Assembly: GCA_036555725.1 (NCBI GenBank)
Contig: DATBKU010000057.1
Span: 186,001 to 250,000 of the forward strand
Direction: 5' to 3'
DNA from: CALAED01 sp036555725
GTDB taxonomy: Bacteria; Actinomycetota; Actinomycetes; Streptosporangiales; Streptosporangiaceae
Length of the DNA: 64,000 bases
A program made the translations under genes and the position numbers. The notes under the pieces were generated by a model. It was not told the DNA's origin, searched no databases, and saw only the letters and a program-made list of their open reading frames with translations. Positions 10,406 to 16,509 of this stretch are shown here, piece by piece. Numbering within the stretch: position 1 is the stretch's first letter; each line of letters starts with the position of its first letter.

Positions 10406-11107
10406 CTAAGACCGTACCGCGTTGATGGCCACCTTCTCCCGCTGTGTGATCGAACCGGTAGCGCCCGCATTGCTGAGCGTCTTCATCACCCCGCCCGGAA
10501 TGTTGAGTGCCGTGGTCAGCGTATGTGGATCGCCGATCACGAGCAGCCGGTACGGCGCCCGCAGCCGCCGGGCGTCCATCTCGATGCCGCCGCCCGCCGC
10601 GTCGGCGAAGTACGAATCGACGCCGGCCCGTACGTCGTTGACCTGAATCACTTCGGCCCCGGCATCCCGCAGTTCCTCAACCGTGTCCAGCAGTACGCTC
10701 GCCCGGATCCGGCCACTGGGGTCGTCGATGTTCAGCTCGATGCCGGGCCCGGTCGCGGGCAGCGTGCCGGCGAGGATGCCGTAGGTGGTGGCCCGGCGGC
10801 GCGCCTCCTCCAAGGCCGTCTGTCCTTGGCTGTCACGTTCGAGGCGGGCCCTGGTGTCCTCGAGCTCGCGGATGTCGAGCCGCAGCCGCTCCGAGCGGTC
10901 GGACAGATCGGACAGGATGCCGACCAGCTCGTCCTGCCGGGCCGCGGCGAACGTCGTGTCGGCTCGGTTGGCCTTCACCTGGGCCGCGACGGCGAAGCCG
11001 AGCAGCAGGCACAGCACGCAGGTGAGCAGTTGGCTGCGGCTGGCCCGCGGTCGCAACAGCGCCCACACCTCGCTGAACCTGTGCTCTTCGGGGACGTGCT
11101 CGCTCAT
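10406..11107 (-). CDS. DUF881 membrane-anchored protein (Rv1825-like)
   Basis: 233 aa: short cytoplasmic N-terminus, one transmembrane helix (about residues 27-45), a coiled-coil stretch (about 50-100) and the DUF881 domain with TGPGIELNIDDPSG, AGAEVIQVND and RLRAPYRLLVIGDPHTL. DUF881 proteins resemble division protein DivIC/YlxW-type membrane-anchored coiled-coil proteins. It overlaps the small basic protein gene by 4 bp (ATGA) and is the second DUF881 copy in the operon, the same duplication as Rv1823/Rv1825. Confidence 0.9.
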   Translation of the reverse strand: MSEHVPEEHRFSEVWALLRPRASRSQLLTCVLCLLLGFAVAAQVKANRADTTFAAARQDELVGILSDLSDRSERLRLDIRELEDTRARLERDSQGQTALEEARRRATTYGILAGTLPATGPGIELNIDDPSGRIRASVLLDTVEELRDAGAEVIQVNDVRAGVDSYFADAAGGGIEMDARRLRAPYRLLVIGDPHTLTTALNIPGGVMKTLSNAGATGSITQREKVAINAVRS

Positions 11108-11436
11108 GCCCGGAACAGCCTCCTGCGGATGGCGGCGACGTTGGAGAAGATCCGGATGCCGAGGACCACGACCACCCCGGTGGACAGCTGCGAGCCCACG
11201 CCCAGCTGGTCACCGAGGAACACGATGAGCGCGGCGACGATCGTGTTGCTGACGAAGGAGACGACGAAGACCCGGTCGTCGAAGATGCCCTCCAGCTTGG
11301 CGCGCAGCCCGCCGAACATCGCGTCGAGCGCCGCCACGATGGCGATCGGCAGGTACGGCTGCAGCCAGAGCGGCACGGTGGGGTGCAGCACGAAGCCGAG
11401 CCCGACCCCGATCACAAGACCGATCAGCGGGATCAC
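11104..11436 (-). CDS. sbp: Small basic protein (DUF1290, Sbp)
   Basis: 110 aa, with about three to four hydrophobic helices; IPLIGLVIGVGLGF, LPIAIVAALDAMFGGLRAKLEG and FDDRVFVVSFVSNTIVAALI are the DUF1290 blocks. GTG 11436 has CAGGAGG upstream and overlaps the preceding DUF881 stop by 4 bp. The frame extends further upstream but that part is only a shadow of DUF881. It lies between the two DUF881 genes as in Mycobacterium (Rv1824); the precise function is unknown, probably in the cell envelope or division. Confidence 0.9.
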   Translation of the reverse strand: MIPLIGLVIGVGLGFVLHPTVPLWLQPYLPIAIVAALDAMFGGLRAKLEGIFDDRVFVVSFVSNTIVAALIVFLGDQLGVGSQLSTGVVVVLGIRIFSNVAAIRRRLFRA

Positions 11437-12272
11437 CGGTGCGTCGCCTCCTGTGCGTAGTGCAGCCGCAGCGCCACCGCGGCGGGCAGCCGGGCCGCGT
11501 GCTCCTTGTGCACGTCGAACCTCATGCCGAACTGATCCCGGAGGGTGCGGAAGTGCTGCTCGGCCGCGGAGGCCGCGAAGGCGTCCCGCAGCCCGTCGCC
11601 GCCGAGCGCCGTGACCTTGTACGGCGGCGTCAGCGGCCGGTAGTCGACCAGGATCGCGTCGCCGGCCGCCCGGATCGCCGTGGTCGACGTCAGGCGCTGC
11701 CCGTTGACGCCGATCGCGACGGCTCCCGCCTCCCAGAGCCCGTTGACGAGGATCTGCAGGTCCTGATCGTAGACCCGGCCGAGGTCGGTGCCGCCCATAT
11801 CGTCTCCGGCAGGGCGCCCGTCGTCGACCGTGACCGTGATCCCCCGCCCGGTGCGCTCGGTGGCGGCCGCGGCGTCGGCGACCCGCGCCAGGTCCTGCCG
11901 GGCGCGCTGCCCGGCGGCGCTGCGGGCCAGGGCGGCGGTCCGCGCCCGCTCGGTCTGTGCGCGTACGGCCTCCATGCGGCGCTGCAGTTCGTCGGTCTGG
12001 GCCGTACGGTCGTGTATCTCCGCGATGAGCCGCTGCCGTTCCTTGACCGCGGCGGGCTCGTGCCGGCGGACCTGCAGACCGGCGACCGCGACCAGCAGGC
12101 CGGCCAGGGCGAGCATGGCGAACACTCCAACCGCGCCGACGCCCCGCCTTGTCGGCCTGTTCGTCGTCGCGGCCCGGGCGTACCCCGGATCGAGCGCGTC
12201 CTCGGCGAACAGGTCGGCGAGCAGCGACATCGACGCGTCCGGCCGCCGCTTCGGCTGCTCCTCCTCCGGCAT
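11433..12272 (-). CDS. DUF881 membrane-anchored protein (Rv1823-like)
   Basis: 279 aa: acidic N-terminus with MSLLADLFAEDALDPGYA (common in this subgroup), a transmembrane helix near residues 47-67, coiled coil (about 75-135) and a DUF881 domain with GRGITVTVDDG, LQILVNGLWEAGAVAIGVNGQ and LTPPYKVTALG. It is first in the DUF881-sbp-DUF881 operon, all overlapping by 4 bp. No convincing ribosome site precedes the ATG; M15 is an alternative. Only 27 bp separate it from the upstream ATPase gene on the same strand, so in this genome the operon may be transcribed from inside the accessory insert. Confidence 0.88.
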   Translation of the reverse strand: MPEEEQPKRRPDASMSLLADLFAEDALDPGYARAATTNRPTRRGVGAVGVFAMLALAGLLVAVAGLQVRRHEPAAVKERQRLIAEIHDRTAQTDELQRRMEAVRAQTERARTAALARSAAGQRARQDLARVADAAAATERTGRGITVTVDDGRPAGDDMGGTDLGRVYDQDLQILVNGLWEAGAVAIGVNGQRLTSTTAIRAAGDAILVDYRPLTPPYKVTALGGDGLRDAFAASAAEQHFRTLRDQFGMRFDVHKEHAARLPAAVALRLHYAQEATHR

Positions 12273-12299
12273 TCGGCCATTCTGGCAAGGTCGTTGGAG

Positions 12300-12722
12300 T
12301 CAGTTCGTCTTTTCGAGGTCCAGAGCGGCCCAGGTGACCTTGCCACCGTCCACGCGGTAGGCACCCCAGTCGGCGGCGACCGCCTCGACGATCACCAGCC
12401 CGCGCCCGTGCACGTCGAGCGGCTCGGCCGTACCGATCTTCGGCAGCTCGGGCGATGAGTCGCCGACCTCGATGACGAACTGCGCGTCCTCCGATACCGA
12501 GCACCGGACGACCACGGTGTCGGCGCTGTAGCGCACCGCGTTGGTGATCAGCTCACTCACCAGGAGCTTGGCGTCCTCCACGAGAGGGGTGAGCCCCCAG
12601 GCCGCCAGCGCGGCCGTCACATACGCGCGGGCCGCGGGCACCGCGTTCTCGGTGGCCTGGAACGCCGTCGCGCAGCTGGGACGTGCTTTCAGGACGCGGT
12701 GGTTCGCCGCGGTGTCAGCCAT
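12300..12722 (-). CDS. HATPase_c anti-sigma/serine-kinase-like ATPase (RsbW-type fold)
   Basis: 140 aa from ATG 12722 (an upstream GTG at 12782 is possible). GHKL ATPase motifs: N-box KLLVSELITNAVRYS, G1-like FVIEVGDSSPELP and G2-like HGRGLVIVEAVAADWGAY. No histidine-kinase dimerisation domain. Such small ATPases in actinomycetes often sit beside an XRE/DUF5753 regulator and a DUF397 protein, as here (divergent from them), and are thought to modulate development or secondary metabolism. It marks the left end of the insert in the division block. Confidence 0.85.
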   Translation of the reverse strand: MADTAANHRVLKARPSCATAFQATENAVPAARAYVTAALAAWGLTPLVEDAKLLVSELITNAVRYSADTVVVRCSVSEDAQFVIEVGDSSPELPKIGTAEPLDVHGRGLVIVEAVAADWGAYRVDGGKVTWAALDLEKTN

Positions 12723-12802
12723 GGATGCCGCTCTTTCGTCAAGGTCTGAGTTGATAGCGCCCTCAGCCTGTCGCGGCGGCACTACGCTCTGCAGTGCGTA
12801 TG

Positions 12803-12825
12803 TCCCTACAACTGCGTTTTAGGGA
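12803..12825. promoter_or_regulatory. Dyad upstream of the XRE regulator
   Basis: TCCCTA-N11-TAGGGA inverted repeat, 17 nt before the XRE start and in the gap divergent with the ATPase gene. This is a plausible autoregulatory operator for the XRE protein; no direct evidence. Confidence 0.45.
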
Positions 12826-12841
12826 TCATGAGGTCATCGCC

Positions 12842-13645
12842 ATGGAGCACGATCCGCCCCGCAGTGTCAGCACCTGGTTCGCCGCCGAGGTGCGCCGCTA
12901 CCGCGAGAAGGCCGGCTGGTCGCAGGCCGAGCTGGCCAACCGGCTGTTCTGTTCCGAACAGAAGGTCGGCCATCTGGAGACCGGCTACCGCACCCCGGCC
13001 GACATCGACATCTGCGTAGCGCTCGACAAGGTCTTCGGTCTCGACCGCCACTTCGAGGGCATGTACCCGCTGATCAAACGCGAGCAGCTACCCGACATGC
13101 TGTGGCGGTTCATCGAGGCCGAGTCCGAGGCCGGCGACATCAAGGTCTACGAAACCCAGGTCATCCCGGGGCTCCTCCAAACAGAGTCGTACGCCCGCGA
13201 GGTCTTCAAGGCCGGGTTCGCCCAGCGCTCGGTAGATGAACGCGTCGCCACCCGGCTGGACCGACAGCGGATCCTGAGCCGCAAGAACCCACCCCGGCTC
13301 TGGGTAGTCATCGACGAGCCCGCGCTTCGCCGCGCGGTCGGCGGCGCGGAGGTCATGAATGAGCAGTACGCGCACCTGCTGGCCATGGTCGATCAGGACC
13401 ACGTCAAGATCCAGGTCATCCCTGGTCAAACGGCCGCCCACGCGGGCCTGCAGGGCTCCTTCCACCTTTTCACCCTGCAGGATGGCAGCAACGTGGCCTG
13501 GTCCGAAGCCCCAGGTGTCGGCTGGTTCTTCGACCAGCCCGACGCCGTAGCGAAGCTAGCCGTACAGTACGACTTGATCAGGACATCGGCGCTGCCTGTC
13601 GAGGCGTCCCTGGACCTCATCGGTCGACTGCTGGAGGAGCTTTGA
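12842..13645 (+). CDS. XRE-family regulator with DUF5753 (WhiJ/AbaA-like)
   Basis: 267 aa from ATG 12842 (GAGGT site; upstream GTG 12794 less likely). HTH_31 at about residues 14-65 (FAAEVRRYREKAGWSQAELA, then EQKVGHLETGYRTP). The rest is the DUF5753 domain: YETQVIPGLLQTESYAR, RLDRQRILSRKNPPRLWVVIDEPALRR, IQVIPGQTAAHAGLQGSF. Streptomyces WhiJ-type proteins of this architecture act with DUF397 partners. It is followed by a DUF397 gene overlapping its stop codon. Confidence 0.92.
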   Translation: MEHDPPRSVSTWFAAEVRRYREKAGWSQAELANRLFCSEQKVGHLETGYRTPADIDICVALDKVFGLDRHFEGMYPLIKREQLPDMLWRFIEAESEAGDIKVYETQVIPGLLQTESYAREVFKAGFAQRSVDERVATRLDRQRILSRKNPPRLWVVIDEPALRRAVGGAEVMNEQYAHLLAMVDQDHVKIQVIPGQTAAHAGLQGSFHLFTLQDGSNVAWSEAPGVGWFFDQPDAVAKLAVQYDLIRTSALPVEASLDLIGRLLEEL

Positions 13646-13845
13646 CCACACCGGACCGCCTCGCCCCCCAGTGGCGCAAGAGCAGCCAGAGCGGCGGCGA
13701 CGAAGGCGCCTGCGTCGAGCTCTCCGGGCTCCCCGGCGCTGTGGCCGTACGCGACAGCAAGGACCCCGACGGCCCGCGCCTCGTCCTCCCCCGCCCTGCC
13801 TTCCGCGCCCTGCTAACGCACCTCAAGACCGACGACACGGCATAA
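13642..13845 (+). CDS. DUF397 small regulatory partner protein
   Basis: 67 aa. Contains the DUF397 pattern WRKSSQSGGDEGACVELSG, VAVRDSKDPDGPRLVL and FRALLTHLK. The TTG start at 13642 overlaps the XRE stop and has GGAGGAG upstream. DUF397 proteins typically follow XRE/DUF5753 genes and may work as their antitoxin-like or modulating partners. Confidence 0.93.
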   Translation: MTTPDRLAPQWRKSSQSGGDEGACVELSGLPGAVAVRDSKDPDGPRLVLPRPAFRALLTHLKTDDTA

Positions 13846-13911
13846 ACTCAGATATCACGGAAAGTAGCGATACAGTCACGCCCTGATCGCTAAGGTAAAG
13901 CCCCAGAAAAG

Positions 13912-13982
13912 GAACGGCCCCCTATCGGGGGCCGTAGGCCAGGAGGCAGAGCCGCCTGGCGGGGATGTACTGAGCATACGGC
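13912..13982 (+). repeat. Paired-hairpin element, copy 1 (before the NYN gene)
   Basis: Two consecutive hairpins: ACGGCCCCC/GGGGGCCGT (loop TATC), then CCAGG-A-GGC/GCC-G-CCTGG (loop AGA), followed by a conserved tail GCGGGGATG-Y-ACT-R-AGC. An almost identical copy lies just after the next gene. The first hairpin could terminate DUF397 transcription; the conservation of the second hairpin and the tail needs another explanation. Confidence 0.85.
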
Positions 13983-13991
13983 AGGGTCACC

Positions 13992-14627
13992 GTGTCACAC
14001 AACCAGAACGCTCGACTACAGCGTGTCGCTGTCTACTACGACGGCTTCAACCTCTACCACGGCATCCACGACCTGGCCGGGCGGCGGTTTCTATGGCTCG
14101 ACCTGCAGTTACTCGCGAAGCACCTGATCCGGCCCGGCCAGAAAATCGAGGCGGTCCGCTACTTCACTGCTCTCATCCGCAACAACGAGTCCGGGCTGGC
14201 TCGCCAGCGGATCTACCACAACGCCCTCCTAGCCCAGACGTCCGTGGAGGTGGTGCTCGGCAGATTCCAGGAGAAGAGCTGCTTGTGCTTCTCGTGTGGC
14301 ACCACATGGCAGGCTTACGAAGAGAAGGAGACGGACGTCTCGATCGCCGTTTCGCTAGTCGAGGACGCGGTGAACAACCGCTTCGACACAGCTCTCGTGA
14401 TCTCAGCTGATAGCGATCTGTGCCCCGCGATGAGGGCGATTCGCCGGCTAAAGCCTCAGCTGAGGATCATCGCCGTCTTCCCACCGAGACGTCGTTCGGG
14501 AGCGCTGCGTAGGGAGTCCGATGCCGTTCTGCACATAAACGAGATACAGCTGCGTGGCGCTCAACTGCCGGACGTCGTTCAAGGCACTGGTGGCCGCAAG
14601 TATCGTCGCCCGGCGTACTGGAGCTGA
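13992..14627 (+). CDS. NYN-domain (PIN-like) ribonuclease
   Basis: 211 aa. The NYN fold is indicated by RVAVYYDGFNLYHGI (first Asp), KETDVSIAVSLVEDAV (third/fourth acidic site) and TALVISADSDLCPAMRAI (SADSD), the acidic residues of PIN-like nucleases. A CLCFSCG pair (about residues 96-102) may bind zinc. The GTG start is preceded only by GGCAGGG. Codon use is visibly less GC-biased than in neighbours, suggesting transfer. It is bracketed by two copies of a paired-hairpin element, one touching its ribosome site and one starting 8 nt after its stop. NYN proteins cleave RNA; target unknown. Confidence 0.88.
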   Translation: MSHNQNARLQRVAVYYDGFNLYHGIHDLAGRRFLWLDLQLLAKHLIRPGQKIEAVRYFTALIRNNESGLARQRIYHNALLAQTSVEVVLGRFQEKSCLCFSCGTTWQAYEEKETDVSIAVSLVEDAVNNRFDTALVISADSDLCPAMRAIRRLKPQLRIIAVFPPRRRSGALRRESDAVLHINEIQLRGAQLPDVVQGTGGRKYRRPAYWS

Positions 14628-14635
14628 CCACAAAT

Positions 14636-14709
14636 GAACGGCCCCCGGATCACCGGGGGCCGTCGGGCCAGGAGGCAGAGCCGCCTGGCGGGGATGCACT
14701 AAGCGTAGG
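14636..14709 (+). repeat. Paired-hairpin element, copy 2 (after the NYN gene)
   Basis: Direct repeat of the copy at 13912-13982: ACGGCCCCC-loop-GGGGGCCGT, then the identical GGCCAGGAGGCAGAGCCGCC stretch and CTGGCGGGGATG tail. The loops differ, but the stems and tail are kept. It starts 8 nt after the NYN stop codon. Confidence 0.85.
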
Positions 14710-14935
14710 ACACCGTCACGTTGCGTCGCCACCCCGCTTTCAGGATCCTTGTGCAAGGTAGCGACACTGTCGCACGTTGCCAGTTACTCTGCTCTTCGGA
14801 TCTTGCTCGCAGTCCACTGGCGCCGCGCGTATAGCTTTGTCCCGTGCGTGCTTAGCCAGAGGCGCGCCTCCGAGGGACTTTCATCACTCAGCGTAGTGCG
14901 TCGCGTGCGAAATGTGCGATTCTTGACTACGGGCC
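14710..14935. other. Non-coding gap upstream of the Crp-type gene
   Basis: Lower-GC stretch with no supportable gene. It presumably carries the promoter of the Crp-cyclase-NTPase group. Confidence 0.5.
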
Positions 14936-14951
14936 TTGACAGCCGTACGAC
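14923..14951 (+). promoter_or_regulatory. Candidate promoter of the Crp-type gene
   Basis: TTGACT (14923-14928), 17-nt spacer, TACGAC (14946-14951). A transcript from here would begin at or next to the GTG at 14960, which lacks a ribosome site, so a leaderless mRNA is plausible. The -10 is not a perfect match. Confidence 0.35.
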
Positions 14952-14959
14952 AGACCAAT

Positions 14960-15640
14960 GTGGGGGTGTGGCCGGAGGCCAGTCTGCTCGCCGGGCTGTC
15001 GGCGTCGAGTTGTGACGCGATGCTGAAGCTCGGCACCGACCGTGTCTTCGAGCAGGGCCGCCGACTGATCGGGGAGGACGACGAGTCCACCTATGTGATG
15101 CTGCTGTGCGCCGGCTGCGTGAAGGTGGCCGGACGGCTCGAGGACGGTCGCGAGGCCCTTCTCGCAATACGCGCCCGCGGCGATCTGGTGGGTGAGATGG
15201 CGGCACTCGACGACCGTCCACGTTCGGCCACGGTGACGTCCTGCGGCCGGATTCGAGCCAAGATGATCACTCAGCGGGACTTCCTCTACTTCCTGCGCAC
15301 TCACCCGGACGTGCACCTCGCGGTGAACAGGATGCTCGTACAGCGGCTGCGGCAGGCCAATCGCAGGCGGCTCGACTTCACCGGGTGCGAAGCGTCGGTA
15401 CGGGTCGCGCGGGTGCTCGTCGAGATCTCCGAGACGTACGGAAGGCCCACGTCAGAGGGCCGCCGCACCACGGTCCGACTCGCCCAGCACGAACTGGCGG
15501 CGCTCAGCGGTACGGCCCGGCAAACCGTGGAACAGACGCTGCGGCGGTTGCGCGACGAGGGGGCGGTGACGACGGGCTATCGCGCCTTTACCGTCGTCGA
15601 CAGCGCAACCCTCTATTATGCCGCACATCTCGATTTCTGA
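14960..15640 (+). CDS. Crp/Fnr-family cNMP-binding transcription regulator
   Basis: 226 aa from GTG 14960 (TTG 14936 and GTG 14966 also possible). The N-terminal cyclic-nucleotide-binding beta-roll ends in the phosphate-binding cassette GDLVGEMAALDDRPRSATV, which keeps the Gly-Glu and Arg-Ser residues that contact cyclic nucleotide in CRP. The C-terminal winged HTH reads LAQHELAALSGTARQTVEQT plus LRRLRDEGAV. It is followed 86 nt later, on the same strand, by a cyclase-like gene. I infer that it senses a cyclic nucleotide and regulates this locus or others. Confidence 0.88.
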   Translation: MGVWPEASLLAGLSASSCDAMLKLGTDRVFEQGRRLIGEDDESTYVMLLCAGCVKVAGRLEDGREALLAIRARGDLVGEMAALDDRPRSATVTSCGRIRAKMITQRDFLYFLRTHPDVHLAVNRMLVQRLRQANRRRLDFTGCEASVRVARVLVEISETYGRPTSEGRRTTVRLAQHELAALSGTARQTVEQTLRRLRDEGAVTTGYRAFTVVDSATLYYAAHLDF

Positions 15641-15726
15641 CTCCTCATCAGCAGGGAGACAGCGGCGCGCGTCCAGCGGAACCTCGGTCTGACGGACCTC
15701 AACGGGGAACGGGGAGAGGTTTGACC

Positions 15727-16509
15727 GTGTCCGACGCCGACATACCGCTGCGCCGCCTGATCATCGCCGTCGACGTGCACCGCTACAGCCGACGCGACCC
15801 GCTGGCGCAGGTCGACACACAGAAAGACCTGATCGACGCGCTGGAGAACGCCGCTGTCGCGGTCGGCCTCGACCGCCGCAAATGGCACCTACAGTCTATC
15901 GGCGATGGCGAACTCGCCATTTTGCCGGCGGCCGTCGACGAGCCCGTCGTGGTGGCGGACTTCGTCGAGGAGCTGCGGAAACGTCTGCTCCGCCAGAACC
16001 GGTCGCTGCGCCGCGACGCGCGCCTGCGGATCCGGGTGGCGATCCACTCCGGGATGCTGCACCTAGCCGCGAACGGCTACGCCGGACCCGGCCCGGTGGA
16101 AACCTGCCGGCTGCTCGACGCCGCACCGCTGAAAGACGCGCTCGCCGCAGCCGACGAGGCCGATCTCGTGCTCATTGTCTCGGACAGCCTGTTCCGCGAC
16201 ATCGTTAAGCCCGGATTCCGCGGGCTCAGGCCCGAGCATTTTCGCCCGGTGCGCGTGACGGTGAAAGAGTTCAACCGAACGGGCTACGTCACCGTGCCCG
16301 GTCATGGTCTGCCGCCGACCGCCGACGACCCGCCGCCTGCGGACTCCCCGCCCACCGATCCGCCGCCCCCGTCCGACGTGCCACCGGAATGGCCTACCGG
16401 ACACCGTGCGTACGGTCAGCCGCACACCCAGATCAACGTCACGTCGCACGGATCGGGTCCCGCCTTCGGTGGCCACCAGTACAACCTCGGGGGCAGCGGC
16501 GATGGCTGA
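15727..16509 (+). CDS. Degenerate class III nucleotidyl cyclase-like protein with C-terminal shared motif
   Basis: 260 aa from GTG 15727 (GGGGAGAGG site). Residues ~10-185 resemble the class III cyclase fold: LIIAVDVHRYS with D16 at the first metal position, LQSIGDGELAIL with D60 at the second, then RIRVAIHSGMLHLAANGYAG and PVETCRLLDA in place of VNxAAR. The metal Asp and the Arg are kept; the Asn of the VN motif is replaced by Glu and the purine-selecting Lys by Gln, so activity or substrate may differ. A Pro/Asp-rich linker (about 190-225) leads to a C-terminal I-x-V-x-S-x-G-x-G-x-A-F-G-G-x-Q-x-N motif (236-253) that recurs in the next protein. The gene overlaps the next by 8 bp. Confidence 0.7.
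   Translation: MSDADIPLRRLIIAVDVHRYSRRDPLAQVDTQKDLIDALENAAVAVGLDRRKWHLQSIGDGELAILPAAVDEPVVVADFVEELRKRLLRQNRSLRRDARLRIRVAIHSGMLHLAANGYAGPGPVETCRLLDAAPLKDALAAADEADLVLIVSDSLFRDIVKPGFRGLRPEHFRPVRVTVKEFNRTGYVTVPGHGLPPTADDPPPADSPPTDPPPPSDVPPEWPTGHRAYGQPHTQINVTSHGSGPAFGGHQYNLGGSGDG
16432..16485 (+). other. Shared signalling-like motif, copy in the cyclase-like protein (C-terminal)
   Basis: Codes residues 236-253: INVTSHGSGPAFGGHQYN. Eleven of 18 positions are identical to the motif in the adjacent NTPase (I, V, S, G, G, A, F, G, G, Q, N). It is attached to the end of the protein by a disordered Pro-rich linker. Confidence 0.8.

Noticed and set aside
12300..13845. ATPase-XRE-DUF397 trio as a novel toxin-antitoxin or defence system
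   Set aside because: This combination is a common actinomycete regulatory set and gives no specific sign of toxicity.
13912..14709. Two spaced identical repeats as a CRISPR-like or integron attC array
   Set aside because: Only two copies, spaced by a whole gene rather than a short spacer, with no cas or integrase gene; cassette origin remains only a hypothesis.
14749..15015. Small ORF between the NYN and Crp genes
   Set aside because: Mixed composition, no ribosome site, overlaps the Crp start region; no family features.
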